From assembly GCA_016648135.1 (NCBI GenBank), contig JADDOH010002568.1, positions 124,001 to 188,000 on the forward strand: a stretch of 64,000 nucleotides of DNA. The letters are read 5' to 3'. Origin of the DNA: Agrypnia vestita (lineage: Eukaryota; Arthropoda; Insecta; Trichoptera; Phryganeidae). Positions 31,796 through 43,536 of this stretch are shown in pieces; positions within the stretch are counted from its first letter, which is position 1; every line of letters starts with the position of its first letter. The translations under genes were made by a program, and so were the position numbers. The notes under the pieces were generated by a model. The model did not search any database, was not told the origin of the DNA, and saw nothing but the letters and a program-made list of their open reading frames with translations.

Positions 31796-32196
31796 TCTAT
31801 ACTAATATACATATAAAGAGGTAAAGTTTGTAAGTTTGGATGTAGGAGGTAATCTCCGAAACTACTCGTCCGATTTCAAAAATTCTTTCACCAATATTTA
31901 GAATGGGCTTTCAGAGTGGACACAGGCTATATATTATCCCGTTGAAATAAAAGATCTATTCGCAGTGACCTATTTTGTCGACGAACATATGGTCGAGCTA
32001 TGCGTTTTTTACGAACGCTGCCTTAACAGTAAGAGATATTTAAATACCTCCTGTAAAGAAGTTGTAGAACTCAAAAAGTTCTATAAAAAAGTTCAATCGA
32101 CATTATTCTATATGTTAAGGTTAACGCACAAATTGATATAATATGACTAAAAGTTAATAAAAATCTTCACGTGCGAAGCCGCGCGGGCACAGCTAG
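31796..32196 (+). mobile_element. Non-autonomous Helitron with exact termini
   Basis: Starts TCTATACTAATATACATATA after an A and ends GCGCGGGCACAGCTAG before a T, exactly the TC...CTRR, A-T insertion rule of Helitrons. The internal phrase CCGAAACTACTCGTCCGATT and the near-terminal GTGCGAAGCC/GCGCGGGC GC-rich stem are the classic features of the abundant insect family. 401 bp, no ORF. Confidence 0.88.
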
Positions 32197-32198
32197 TG

Positions 32199-32335
32199 TC
32201 AGATAAAGAAAGCGAATCAATAGCTTCGTGTGAATCTTGTGTAGCATAACAAAATCGGATATTTTCCGTCGAGACTCACATTTTTGCATTTTGAGGCAAG
32301 CCAAGTCGATCCTCGTAGCTGTGAAGGTTACTGCG
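32199..32335 (-). pseudogene. Jockey-clade fragment, minus strand
   Basis: Minus strand around 32335-32200 reads FTATRIDLACLKMQKCESRR then KISDFVMLHKIHTK. This is the same segment as HSYEDRLAFFKMHKLESRRK / ISDLVVLHKIL in the copy at 30928, with a few frame differences. Only about 45 codons remain. The Helitron at 31796-32196 sits directly at its edge. Confidence 0.65.
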
Positions 32336-32800
32336 TTTACTATGTTATTAGAATTTTTAGTCCCTTGAGGATTTTTAAAATCGTGAGTAATTATAATTGT
32401 AAATCCCAACATAGTATTTGCTTTATTTATCTAAAGTATCCCTAAAGCCTCTAAAAAAGAGGTTTCTGTCCAGCACGACACCCAGATTTCTTACTGAGTC
32501 GATTTTAGCGAATGGATTTTCAACCGCTGTATAAAAAAAAAATTATATACCTAGATCTATAAAGATATCTCATTAACAACGTCGATGTCTGTACTGGTTT
32601 ATGGTTATATTACAACTCACACATGAAACAAGGTACGCAAATCAAACGTATATAAAACAACTTAAGTCATATTATTATTAAATATATAAGCCAGCCGTAC
32701 GATAAGTCAACAACAACTGCAACACCCAAAAAGTCTTCCACAGTTCCATACTTATATAAAAAAATTGATTCGTCCTATGAGAATCTGTATGTGTTGAGAA

Positions 32801-32820
32801 CCTAACCTAACCTAACCTAA
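32801..32820 (-). repeat. Short telomere-type array (CCTAA)4
   Basis: Four exact CCTAA units (TTAGG on the minus strand), the same orientation as the array at 21526. Confidence 0.8.
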
Positions 32821-32976
32821 CATTGACATTTAATTTATTTTACATTAGTTTGACAGTTCATCCAGATTAGTGATGGTCAAACCGTTATTATAAACGGTTA
32901 CTCATAGTACAGTTATTTGAAATTTGTATCGAATTGTATCGATGATTGGCAAGTGGAATATAAATATAGTCCTGTA

Positions 32977-33126
32977 TACCTCTTTCCATTTAAAAAAAGA
33001 CAATCGAATTAGTATATGCAAGCGTTGTCTTGGCGTTTACGGATATAAACACCAACACAACAATGTGCCTCGTACGCACGACTTACACATACTGATTCGA
33101 TTGTCTTTCTTAAATGGAAAGAGGTC
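32977..33126. mobile_element. 150 bp MITE, ACCTCTTTCCATTTAA ends
   Basis: Left ACCTCTTTCCATTTAA...GACAATCGAAT and right ATTCGATTGTC...TTAAATGGAAAGAGGT pair over about 40 bp; TA at both sides. Too short to encode anything; the ORF across it is incidental. Confidence 0.8.
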
Positions 33127-33128
33127 TA

Positions 33129-33881
33129 CCGATTATTGCCCGTCGAATTGCGATATGTCAGTTAACATTCATCGATGCAATCAGATAAAAGTCCCAAATA
33201 ATGATTATCGTTCCAAATATCTTTGTAGGAGATGACTAATTTCCAGGCTAAGACAATTATAATTTAACGTAATTATGCAGAAAAGCGCCAGGCCACAATT
33301 GTGGTAAAAATGAGATATTGATGTCATCGGACGGAGTAAAGTCAATTCTATGTTCTACTAAAACCAGCCAAGCCACTTTCATACAAAAATACGCAGTAAT
33401 CGCCTTCCGAAATATTTGTTGATCGCGAAAACAACATTTTAAAATCTGCAGAAAGCGCCCACGCCACTGAAAACACTTAATATGACTATTCCTCAAAACA
33501 TAATCACCAGAAAACTGTTATATATTTTCGTATTCAAGTAGTTTAAAAGACACATATTCATATTGTGATAATAAAAATCACATATAAATATAAATTTAAT
33601 TACTGGATATTCATAATAGATAAGTAACTCTGGCTGTTTTCTGCAGAAGGCGTACTTGACATAATAAGATCAGACAGATGAAAAAACATCAACATTTCTA
33701 AAAATCTATACTTGAATCCACTTTATAGTTATTAAAAATTGGTATTTATCTATTATTTATAATTTTTTTGAAGTAAAGAATCTTCTAGGTTTTGTGTAGA
33801 TTTGATTATTCTATTTGTAGACAAAAGTGCTTTTATCTCAGTCTGAGTTTTTTGTGGCTGGCTGCCTTCTGCATAAAGCTA
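33129..33881. other. AT-rich sequence without recognised gene
   Basis: Nothing recognised. A 79-codon minus-strand ORF at 33257-33496 has no known motif. Confidence 0.45.
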
Positions 33882-34604
33882 CAGATACACATGCTTATTA
33901 CTGGCATGCTCATTAGCATGCCCTAACAACTGTACACATTTGCTCATTATTAGCATGCTTATTTTAAGCATGCTCATAAATAAGCATGCTCAAAGTTAAC
34001 GATCAAACACACATGCTTATTACTGGCATGCTTTTGGCATAGAATAGAGACGCTCTTGTTCAAAATGGAAACTGTAAACTGAAATAGAAAATTCAAGTGA
34101 ACCAATAAATCAAAATATTTTTGATTTTAGTTTTTATAATTTTTGTTGTAAGATTTGAATCATTCATGTCTTTTAATAAAGTTTCATAAACACTATTTCT
34201 TGCTATATTATTTGTACATATCGGTGACCGAGTATTCCACAGACATTCGTGATTCCTATAATAAGTCACGAAAAGTAATGTTTTATCATCTCCCCAACGC
34301 GCCATATTTGTTTCATCTGTCGCGGACTGAAAAGATCGCATTGATAATCGATACTAGCCGCGAATGACATAAGCATGCTCATAATAAGCAAGCCTGTTCA
34401 CACATGCTCAAAAGATACCCCTTCTCATGGTGAATGACATTAACATGCTCATAAGTCAACCGGCGGTTGATTTTTGAGCAAACCACTAATGAGCATGCTC
34501 ATTACTAGCAATGTGCGTACTAATATGCCACTAATAAGCAAGAGCTAAAGAAGGTCAATACTGCGCATGCTCACGTGCTACTAATATGCATGTATATCAG
34601 TACC
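33882..34604. mobile_element. PIF/Harbinger-like element, copy 2
   Basis: Runs from CAGATACACATGCTTATTAC to GCATGTATATCAGTACC, then TTA. It is closely similar to 15871-16651 throughout, including the AGCATGCTCAT-rich arms and the MADF-like reading frame. The left tip is shorter than in copy 1 and no TTA precedes it, so the left edge is damaged. Confidence 0.8.
34093..34341 (-). pseudogene. MADF-like domain fragment, second copy
   Basis: An 82-codon minus-strand frame beginning MRSFQSATDETN then MARWGDDKTLLFVTYYRNHE, CLWNTRSP, NNIARNS and IIKTKIKN. It matches the frame at 16074-16286 with about a dozen amino-acid changes. The core W, F, Y, H-x-CLWN and R positions expected for MADF domains are kept in both. 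The upstream extension differs: here the frame is open where copy 1 has a stop. CTTTTCAG upstream fits a splice acceptor. A separate transposase is missing, so it cannot act alone. Confidence 0.55.
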
Positions 34605-34684
34605 TTAACTACATTTAATTTATTTATATTGCAGACTTTTTAGGCATCCTTTTTAGGCACATTTATGTTTGACGTTTAACAGTC

Positions 34685-35338
34685 TAGGGCCGGCCGCACT
34701 TTGGATACGAATTATTACGTACGTATTCGTACGATTATTTTCGTACGTATGAAGCGCGCACATTGATAGCGTCTTGCGTTGGTCACGATCATTACTTTTC
34801 GCATTTCTCCAATAACGTTGGTGCCAAATCTGTATCTTCTGGAAAACTCTATTATGGCAGACTTAAACAATGACAAATTTCATGACTATCTCTCTAACAG
34901 ATTCACAAACGCTGGGGAGAATCGAAGTGCAACGAGAGCTCGTAACATCGGAGAAATATTTAAAAGTTTTTTTGTTCGAAGTACACCTTCATTAAACCAA
35001 ATTATTTAAATTACAGGTATTTTTTAGTTCTTTAGAGATTCTCCGCCATGATCTGCGCTGATGGTCACGTAGTTGAATCACTTTGGTCCCACAAACATTT
35101 GTGGTTATGTGTCAAATCAACAAAATTTTCAATATCCATCGTACGAAATCGCAAAAATTTCCAACAAATCCGGATCGTGTCGGACGTCGCATCTATATGT
35201 GCGTACACGCACTACTAAATCGTGTACAGTGTGCGATGTTCAATACCTACTTCGAAGGTCAGGAATGTACCTGCGTATTCGTACGTACACGTACTACTCA
35301 ATTTCATACGAAAACGCATCCAGTGTGCGGCCGGCGTA
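34685..35338. mobile_element. Inverted-repeat element, CGGCCGCAC tips
   Basis: Left tip TAGGGCCGGCCGCACTTTGG and right tip CCAGTGTGCGGCCGGCGTA are imperfect inverted copies, continuing with ATTCGTACG/CGTACGAAT-rich arms. No clear target duplication. About 654 bp; interior ORFs are unrecognised. Confidence 0.6.
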
Positions 35339-35369
35339 GGAGCCATCGTTTAGCCATCGACTGACCGAG

Positions 35370-37622
35370 TAGGGATGGGCGTTGAATGGACGGACTAGTT
35401 GAAATCAACCGTTGACGTTGCGTCGACGCGTCGACGGTTTACGTTTATCGCGTGGACTAGTTAAATTCGTAGACGGTGGACGGCGGACGCCGTGGACGGT
35501 GGACGATTCGAGATTCAACGTAATGCAAAGCAACGAGCGAGAGGAAGACAAAACGTCTCCGTTTATTTCTCTCTCATCTCTCGCTGTCGACTTGTAGATG
35601 CCATAGACGTCATAGACGGCTCGACGGGTAATTTCATTTCAACTCTAAAGTACACGACCATAGAGTGCAAATCTGTTTACACGAACTATGACAGAGATTT
35701 GAAATTTGAATGCAAGCGTAGGGTAAGGTAGGCTTAATAAGCTATTATCTATTATTTTTTAATCGATTTGCGCGATGTGCACGTGCGACGTTTCGGTGAA
35801 TTCCCAATTTTGCGCTGTATAAAATAAAACAATTCTGTTTAATTATTTTATTTTTTATTGAACTAATATTTTACTGCTTACACCTAATATTGTTGTGTAT
35901 TCTTACTTCTTTCTTTATTATATATAGAAAGAAGTATATAAAACAATATGTATAAGCCTATAATGTGCGTAAATAAATAAATAATAAAATATTTCTTTTT
36001 ACATATAAGCACAAGTAGTAGGGATGGGTCGTCGACGTATTTACCGTCGACGAAACGAGACCGCCCACGTCCATCCATCGACGAGACGATCAACTAGTTG
36101 AATTCGTCAACTAGTTGACGCGTCAACTTCGTTACGCGGACGTCGCGGACATTCTATCTAAACATCGGGACGATGGTCAACTGTCTACGGTTCAACGCGA
36201 CGATTCTCGACGGCTCAACCGTTGGCTATTTTTATGACGTTAATTTTTAAAATGTAAAGAAGTTCGAAGGAATATGGTTTCGGGGAAAGTAAAACCGCTA
36301 CTTGTGCTTATTTGTAAAAAGAAATATTTTATTATTTATTTGTTTACGCACATTATAGGCTTTTACATATTGTTTTATATACTTGTTTCTATATATAACA
36401 AAGAAAGAAGTAGGTATACACAGCAATATCAGGTGTTAGCAGTAAAATATAAATATAAACTACATATATAAGCAGTGAAAGTATTAAAATGTGAGTAAAT
36501 AAAATGGAAGGAAACAATGATTTTGCGTAATAAAGGCACCAGTTATGAGGTGCGGTAAAAAATACTTTATATTTATTTATTATCTGTAAATTTATAAATA
36601 AATAGATAATTTAAAAATACTTAACATTTGAGGTGTTATATAGAAATTTATTGAAGAATACATCTTTCTAAGTCAGGCTTTCACTTTGTGGTGACATTAT
36701 TAATAAATAAATATATCTGTATTATTTGTCAACTTTAGTTTAAGGCTCAATCTGAGAAAAGGAACATTGTTCCCGAAACATGTAAAGAACCATTAAAAAG
36801 TGGTGTGAACAAAATTATAATAGATTTATTTTTTTATCTATAAAGTTGAAAATAGGGAATTTTTAATAAAAATTAATTAAACCTAAATTCAAGATTATAT
36901 TACATATATAATAATTAATGTTGGACTCCTGAATAAGGACCATAGTTAGGTATAGAAAATTGTATTCCCTACAAGTTATATCATTTATATGCTAAAGTTG
37001 AAAAGTAAGGAAATAACACAATAATTAAATTTTAGCATCCCTTTTCAGGTAGATATAAGAAGTCGAGATCGATCGAATAAAATATTGATTTTAGAAAAAT
37101 ATCTAGCCGGCCTGTTAATTAATAATAGTTTAATAAAAAATAAAATAATTAAACAGAATTGTTTTATTTTATACAGCGTAAAATTGGGAATTCACCGAAT
37201 CGTCGCACGTGACATCACAAAAAATCAAGTAAAAAAATAATAGATAATAGCTTATTAAGCCTATCTCGCCCTACGCATGTATTCAAATTTCAAATCTCTA
37301 GTCATAGTTCGTGTACACAAATCTGCACTCTATGGTAGTGTACTTTAGAGTTGAAATGAAATTACCCGTCGAGCCGTCTATGACGTCTATGGCATGTACA
37401 AGTCGACAGCGAGAGATAAAAGAGAAATAAACGGAGACGTTTTGTCTTGCTCTCGCTCGTTGCTTTGCATTGCGTTAATCTCGAATCGTCCACCGACCAC
37501 GGCGTCCGCTGTCCACCGTCTACGAATTCAACTAGTCCATGCGATAAACGTAAACGGTCGACGCGTCGATGCAACGTCAACGGTTGATTTCAACTAGTCC
37601 GTCCATTCAACGCCCATCCCTA
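35370..37622. mobile_element. hAT-type long foldback element A
   Basis: Left arm (35370-~35866) starts TAGGGATGGGCGTTGAATGG; the right arm (~37115-37622) ends CCATTCAACGCCCATCCCTA and is its inverted copy over ~490 bp (AAACGTCTCCGTTTATTTCT / AGAAATAAACGGAGACGTTT and so on). The flanking octamers TGACCGAG and GATACTAC do not match, so the original target duplication is lost. Element B begins within A and ends beyond it. Confidence 0.8.
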
Positions 37623-39035
37623 GATACTACATCACGAACTTTTGTAGTTTGATATCTATTATTTAAGTAGTTTGTAAATTATTTCAAAGCATTTTATTTT
37701 ATTCCAATTCTTGACAATTTTTGCAATATATAATTTCTCGATCTCTACTTTCAAACGCTCTTTTGAGATACAGGAATACAGCATATATGTAGTACATTAC
37801 TATTACATACGAGTATATGTATGTATGTAATAGTAATTTTTCAGGCATCATTTTAACTCTTGTATACCTACCTATTCCTTTTTAATATTATTCTTTGCTT
37901 TATTTTGGAGCATTGTTATTTTTTATTTTTTTTGTTGTTTTATTTAATTTCTTTAGTTGACATTGTGACGAATTGATGATTGATTGAAAACATTAATAAC
38001 CTCGCAGGACATATGTATTCCTGCCTTGATTATGAGTCGAAAATTTTCAAGCTATCATGACCTAATATTTTTTCAATATTTCTGACATATTTTTTGTGAA
38101 ACGTTGGACTATCATTACAGTAACTTATAACGAATATGAATAATTCATTCCCTTTAATACAAGTCAAATAAAAGCCTTCGAATTCCAATTGGAAATCATG
38201 CCAATTGGATTTTTTTCGAGGTTTTTATCATATCTTATTTAACTTGTATTGAAACGAATGAATTTTTCGTAATCGATTTGAGTTAGTGTAATGATAGTCC
38301 AACGTTTTATAAAAAATAAGTCAGAAGTATTGAAAAAAATCAAATTTTAATGTCGCATATCTCCATAACTATTGATATTAGGTCATGATAGCTTTCGACT
38401 CATAATCAAGGCAGGAATATATATAGTCCTGCGAGGTTATTAATGTTTTCCAAATAACCCTGTACACATGTAATGATGTGTACCTAATATAATTTTTTAT
38501 ACACACATAACTGCTTTGTACTTTATATTTTTAATTTTTATAATACTCACATTTTAATGCTTATACCCAATACTTTCACTGCTTATATATGTAGTTTATA
38601 TTTATATTTTACTGCTAACACCTGATATTGCTGTGTATACCTACTTCATTCTTTATTATAAATAGAAAGAAGTATATAAAACAATATGTAATAGCCTATA
38701 ATGTGCGTTAACAAATAAATAATAAAATATTTCTTTTTACATATAAGCACAAGTAGCGGTTTTACTTTCCCCGAAACTATATTCCTTCGAACTTCTTTAA
38801 ATTTTAAAAATTAACGTCATAAAAATAACCAACGGTTGAGCCGTCGAGAAGCGTCGCGTTGAACCGTAGACAGTTGAACATCGTCCCGACGTTTAGATAG
38901 AACGTCCGCGACGCCCGCGTATCGAAGTTGACGCGTCAACTAGTTAACGAATTCAACTAGTTGATCGTCTCGTCGATGGATGGACGTGGACGGTCTCGTT
39001 TCGTCGACGGTAAATACGTCGACGACCCATCCCTA
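36019..39035. mobile_element. hAT-type long foldback element B, interleaved with A
   Basis: Left arm (36019-~36495) starts TAGGGATGGGTCGTCGACG; the right arm (~38560-39035) ends CGTCGACGACCCATCCCTA and mirrors it for ~475 bp. The same arm sequence forms the element at 29726-30807. Just before B, 35870-36018 is part of a B-type right arm, cut at CACAAGTAG. Flanking octamers ACAAGTAG and CACGTAAC differ. Interior 36500-37110 holds unrecognised AT-rich DNA and a CTGA...GAAAC hairpin at ~36751. Confidence 0.8.
37985..38463. mobile_element. Foldback MITE, AGGGTTATTTGG family, inside element B
   Basis: AACATTAATAACCTCGCAGG...CTGCCTTGATTATGAGTCGA at the left and TCGACTCATAATCAAGGCAG...CCTGCGAGGTTATTAATGTT plus CCAAATAACCCTGT at the right. 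The left tip (CAGGGTTATTTGG) is missing. A central CCAATTGGA palindrome is present. Confidence 0.75.
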
Positions 39036-39305
39036 CACGTAACCAAAAAACTCTTTCGTTTTGCTGTAATAGTCTGATCCCTAACCCGACTAATTAACTG
39101 GGTATTACCTACATACACAATATATTTCCTCGTTTTTTCGTCAAACACGTGAGAAATATTTTAATGCGCGAACCTTTTGGGCTTCCATTGAATTCTATGT
39201 TTGCTACTGAATGTAGGTACATGCGAGTATCTTACCGCTGGACACGTCAAAGTCAAAAAATGTATACATATATATGTACTTAGAACATGTTTCCATTATT
39301 ACATG
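39036..39305. other. Short unassigned stretch
   Basis: Nothing recognised. Confidence 0.4.
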
Positions 39306-39395
39306 AGTAGCTTGTTGGTGCAGTGGTCATGACGCTCGCCTAGTGATTTAGTAGTCGGTGATTCGAGCCCCATTCCAGGACACCAGCAAGTTGGT
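39306..39395 (+). repeat. tRNA-like / SINE-like sequence
   Basis: TTGGTGCAGTGGTCATGACG resembles a Pol III A box (TGGTGCAGTGG) and GGTGATTCGAGCCCC a B box, 40 nt apart. CTTGTTGGTG and CACCAGCAAG at the ends could pair. The D and T arms do not fold cleanly, so it is a tRNA-derived SINE head or tRNA relic, not a functional tRNA. Confidence 0.4.
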
Positions 39396-41274
39396 ACTAT
39401 TTTTATAAAACAAGCGTTTAGCTTAGTTTGAAAATAGTAGGAATATTGTATGTATACACGTATTCTGTGTTCGCAAATCTATTTATTTAATTTAAAACTC
39501 GTAAAAATATATTATTTAAGTAACAGGTTGAAACTGAGACACTCATATTTAATTTAGAAATATATAAATAATATAAAACAGTGAAATGTTAGAGAATTAG
39601 AAAGTGGCGTCATAAAATCGCTGATAAAATGTAAAAAAAACAATAACGGAGGATCTTTCAAGATTTTTCAATTAATTTGACGGAAATAAGAAATGAAGTG
39701 AGCCATGAATGAATATGAAATGAATAAATGTGTCAGAAATATGGCACAGGAAACGAAGTGATTCTGATCTACGATGAAATTGAAATGAAGCAAAATGGAT
39801 CGGCGAGGAATCCGTCTGGAGCTAATGGAACGGAATAAGAATACATTTGAAATGAAAAGATAAAGCCCCTTTGGGTGGGGTATCAGGTTGAAATATTGGG
39901 ACTGATAAATATGCATTGGATTCATTCATGTTGGGTTAGGAAAGTCTTTTGCTGTGTGTGATATAAAGTGTTACGTGTAACAGTTTTCAATAGGAAATTC
40001 TAGCTATCTGGGATATTGAGGAAGATAAGATTGATAATGTTGTCAACACACAATTAAAATTATCTCTGGTACGATAGAGATGATGTTCGACGAAATGAAT
40101 ACTCCTATGCAGTTTTTTATTTTTATTTTTATATATATAAATATTATTTTTTTGATATTTATTACATTGTAGATATGCCAAACTGCACAGCAGTTTTACG
40201 GCATATCTACAATATATTTTAGTTAATAGACTATGTCTTTGAAGAAGAAGAAGAATAAGAAAATATGTGCAATATGAATGTAAAGACTGACAAGTTCGTC
40301 AAAACGGGAGAATAAATAGTTTTATCGTGATCCCAAAATTTTCGACTGATTGAAAAAATGGCACGATATCTTTCTAATATAAAATAACAATAACCGAATA
40401 AATAACAATCTTATCTTAGAATTGCAAATTTTCAAGAGTAAAGGTGCGAAGTCAGAATAAATTAAAGAAGATACCGCACCTAAAAAAATTAAATTATTTT
40501 CAGCATTTCAGTGATTGTGTGAGGCCCGATACATACAAGCAATTTTTAATAAGTTAGTGTTCCTTTAAAATAAGTAAAATGGCATTTTATAATATTCTGG
40601 CTAAATCTGGTAATTTTTGTTATGGGCAATTTTTTGAAGTCCTCTACAGGTTTTTGAAGAACTAGTTACGATTATTGCGTAAAATTAGGCGCACGATATG
40701 AAAGTGTCATGCGTTTTGCATAAAACATTAAAATCAGGCGTATTCGTGAAATGTGACCGCCATAGTGCCGGTTGTTTGATCGTTGGTAATGGTTTAGCAA
40801 AAAGGATAGATTTTTACGAAAACGGGTTGTTTGATTGGTGGAAAGCGCAAAAATCTGTGCTTTTTACTTAACTATTACTATTACTGTTGTTTAAACAGCC
40901 AGCCTCTAATATCAAATCGGTGTATTTATAAAATAAGAAATAACCGTTTATAGGTACCGTATCAAAACAATTTTTAAAAATTAGTTCGTTGATTTATAAA
41001 AATATTTAACGTAGGGTGTGTTAGTACAGACTTTGTGTATACCTACTTATTTTTAATTATCTTTAGTTATTGAAATTAAAATGTCTAATGATATTTTCCA
41101 TTTCTCAGATATTTTTATGCTTTTGAAGATAGGTTCGATTGAGACTATGCACTCAATTTGCACTAACTCTCATTTTTTTAATGTACAGTTATCGTCATCT
41201 ACATTTCTCATTCACGATGACCAATAATAATGCAATATGACGAAATGCAATATTACAGCATAATTCGAATTCAA
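39396..41274. other. AT-rich sequence, one hairpin, no recognised gene
   Basis: No gene recognised. Contains the hairpin at 40166-40213. Minus-strand ORFs at 39668-39925 and 39987-40181 look incidental. GAAGAAGAAGAATAAGAA at 40241-40258. Confidence 0.5.
40166..40213. repeat. 48 bp hairpin with inner and outer stems
   Basis: ATTGTAGATATGCC pairs with GGCATATCTACAAT; inside, AAACTGC pairs with GCAGTTT around an ACA loop, with TAC bulged on the right. Confidence 0.8.
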
Positions 41275-41700
41275 ATAATGAAACGGCAGAAATAAAGGAC
41301 TTCTACAAAAGACATGGCATGACCAAGTAAACAAGGGAGTGCATTCATGCATTTCTATGTAAAATATGTACCTTGCAATATTCTTTTCACAGTTATTATC
41401 ATATTATTCAGAGGTTTGCAGTAATGATATTTTGTCATATAAATATCTAATTTTGCTTTTTTTCCAAAATACGTGTTTTTACATACAATTCCTGCATCAA
41501 TGTATTGACTGCATGCGCCTGCAAGTAAGGTAGTGGATGCTGGAAGACGTTTCTAACAGAAGTTTTGAAAATCGACGAGCATGTATACGAAGATGCAAGT
41601 ATTTAGATGACGTGAGAGTATCAGAGAGATCAGAGAGTACAAAATGCAGCTCTACTCCTTCCACGTACCCCCGCGGGCAAACAGCGATTAATAAGCCAAG
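41275..41700 (+). pseudogene. Decayed RTE tail fragments
   Basis: 41280-41335 translates with one slip to GNGRNKGLLQKTWHDQVNKG, compare GNRNRGRPRKTWHDQVLQ of the element at 2-2407. After ~190 bp of unrelated sequence, 41610-41700 holds CTCTACTCCTTCCACGTACC and CCCGCGGGCAAACAGCGATT, resembling the 3' UTR start CTGCCTACCCCTGCAGGGAA of that element. Both pieces are in the same orientation. The link between the two is tentative. Confidence 0.45.
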
Positions 41701-41854
41701 TAAATTAATAAAATTCATACAATTAAATATGTAATAAAGAAAGCGGTGTTTTATTTTCCAGTTCTTCCAGTTCCTTACCAATTTATCTCGTTTAATCTAT
41801 AGGATTTTGAACCTTTGTAGATGTATATTTATAAATTAATTTTATAATTAATGT

Positions 41855-42574
41855 ATATTATAGATATCTCACAGAGATGAAACTGTATTTCTTATGGGAA
41901 AGTAGGTATAGAAGTCATTTGGGTGTACATAGGACTTATGACCTATCGTATGGTTGGCTTAAGTGATTCTTTTACACAATGTAAAATTCGCCATTTCCAC
42001 CCATGATAGAATATACCATGCTTACTAATTTTTGGAAGTTGTATATATATATATTTGAGTTGTATGACAAGCTTTCACATATGAGTTGTAACCGCCTTTC
42101 CATGCAGCCTGTACAAAGCCATTTTCATTCCCCTAAATCCCCACAGATGTCGCTAATTATTTTTAATGTCGTTAATTTCGCTAATGAGAAAATCTACAAT
42201 TGATTTACGGAATTTAGAAAGCAATATACTTTTTTCTGTGTAATGAAATTCATCTGAATTACTTGCATTACACTAGGATACGCCAGGAAATATTAATTTC
42301 CAATTTTTATTAAATTCCTTTTTTACCAGTATTTACATTCAGAATATTTTGAGTTTGTTCAAATCTTTCAGAACAGTGCTGGATTTTTGTCACAGAGACA
42401 TTATTAATCAATTAATGTATATTATAGATATTTCACAGAGATGAAACTGTATTTCTTATAGTTTTTTCTATATCTTACAGTTTCATCTCTGTGAGATATC
42501 TATAATATACATTAATTGATTAATAATGTCTCCAGCACTGTTCTGAAAGATTTGAACAAACTCAAAATATCCTA
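41855..42574 (+). repeat. Repeat family R1, longest forward copy, with terminal palindrome
   Basis: ATAGATATCTCACAGAGATG then GGTATAGAAGTCATTTGGGT, ACCTATCGTATGGTTGGC, CCGCCTTTCCATGCAGCC and AGTGCTGGATTTTTGTCACA. The stretch 42345-42455 is followed by its inverted copy at ~42477-42574 (arms ~100 bp, 12 bp missing in the right arm). No recognised protein; a 66-codon frame at 42003 occurs also in the inverted copy at 55.8 kb but only through DNA similarity. Confidence 0.7.
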
Positions 42575-43158
42575 ATTTTATAATCATCAGCAACAGACAA
42601 CCCAGGATGAGTTATGGGTACCTGCGGAATTTTTCGCTGTTTTCTTCTGTCTGTGACATCTCTCTGTGAGTGCATTAACCCCAAAGCACTACCACACCGT
42701 CTACTACCACACCAACAAGCCATTTACCCTCTTTCTTACATCATTACGGACGACTGATCAAAACTTTCCTTGCGGGTTCTCGGTCTTCCGTGCGATGCAA
42801 GTACTCCGGCCAGCATTGTCTTCCATTTCAAAAGGTAACGCTGGCATCTATATACTATTTATTAAATAATATCTTTTTGAGACAAAATAAACATGTATAG
42901 TAACATAACTGAAATTTGAATTCATAATAGGTTTTTGCATGTGTGAAATAAATAAATAATAAAAATATAACCGTCACTCTCGACATTTTACCCAAAGTTT
43001 AAAGAAAATTTTGTATTCAAAATTGAACGAAGAAGACGTTCCCGAAGTTTTTGCCACTAGTTAAGAGGTACCCTTTGTATATACTATTAATATCTTAACT
43101 GCTTGGTGACTGATATCCAGCGACGTTGCCCGGTATCCGGTATAGTCTTTATTATTTA
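42575..43158. other. Unassigned
   Basis: Nothing recognised; AT-rich with a 67-codon ORF at 42666 that matches nothing I know. Confidence 0.4.
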
Positions 43159-43536
43159 CTAGCTGTTAATACCCGGCGTTGCATGGGTTAAGAATTAAGT
43201 TTAAGATAAATTTGTGAGAGTAAACAAAGGTTCGATTTAAACGGTATACATTTGCATCAAAAATATATCAGCCGAGGGAAACGGTTGAAAGAATAGGGAG
43301 GAAATGTCGCCTATGTTACCCGCCGAGTCCTAAAGAATAAGTTTCCAAATTTTGAGTCCGATCGGTCAAACGGTACAGATTTCCATCGATAATATGTCAG
43401 GGGGAGGGGAAGGGGTATGAGAATAGGGGAGAAATGTTGCCTTTGTTACCCGTCGGGTGCAAAATTTGAATGGAATCGGACAAACGGTGTGGATTTATAT
43501 AGAAAACAGACAGAAATTGAGTTTTATAGGTATAGA
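43159..43536 (-). mobile_element. Non-autonomous Helitron (minus), two to three internal units
   Basis: Minus strand starts TCTATACCTATAAAACTCAA after A and ends ...AACAGCTAG before T. Contains GTCCGATCGGTCAAACGGTA-type internal repeats at ~130 bp spacing (43239, 43369, 43483 on the plus strand). 378 bp. Confidence 0.8.

Noticed and set aside
35884..36471. Similar hydrophobic small ORFs (LLVLICKKKYFIIYLFTHII) on opposite strands
   Set aside because: They sit in inverted arm-type sequence of the same hAT family, so similarity is DNA duplication; AT-rich composition makes the peptides hydrophobic.
39306..39395. Functional tRNA gene
   Set aside because: A- and B-box-like words exist but the D and T stems do not pair properly and no clear anticodon arm forms.
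42003..42203. 66-codon ORF recurring on the minus strand at 55777-55983
   Set aside because: Both lie in repeat family R1; the shared peptide follows from DNA similarity and the frames diverge at their ends.
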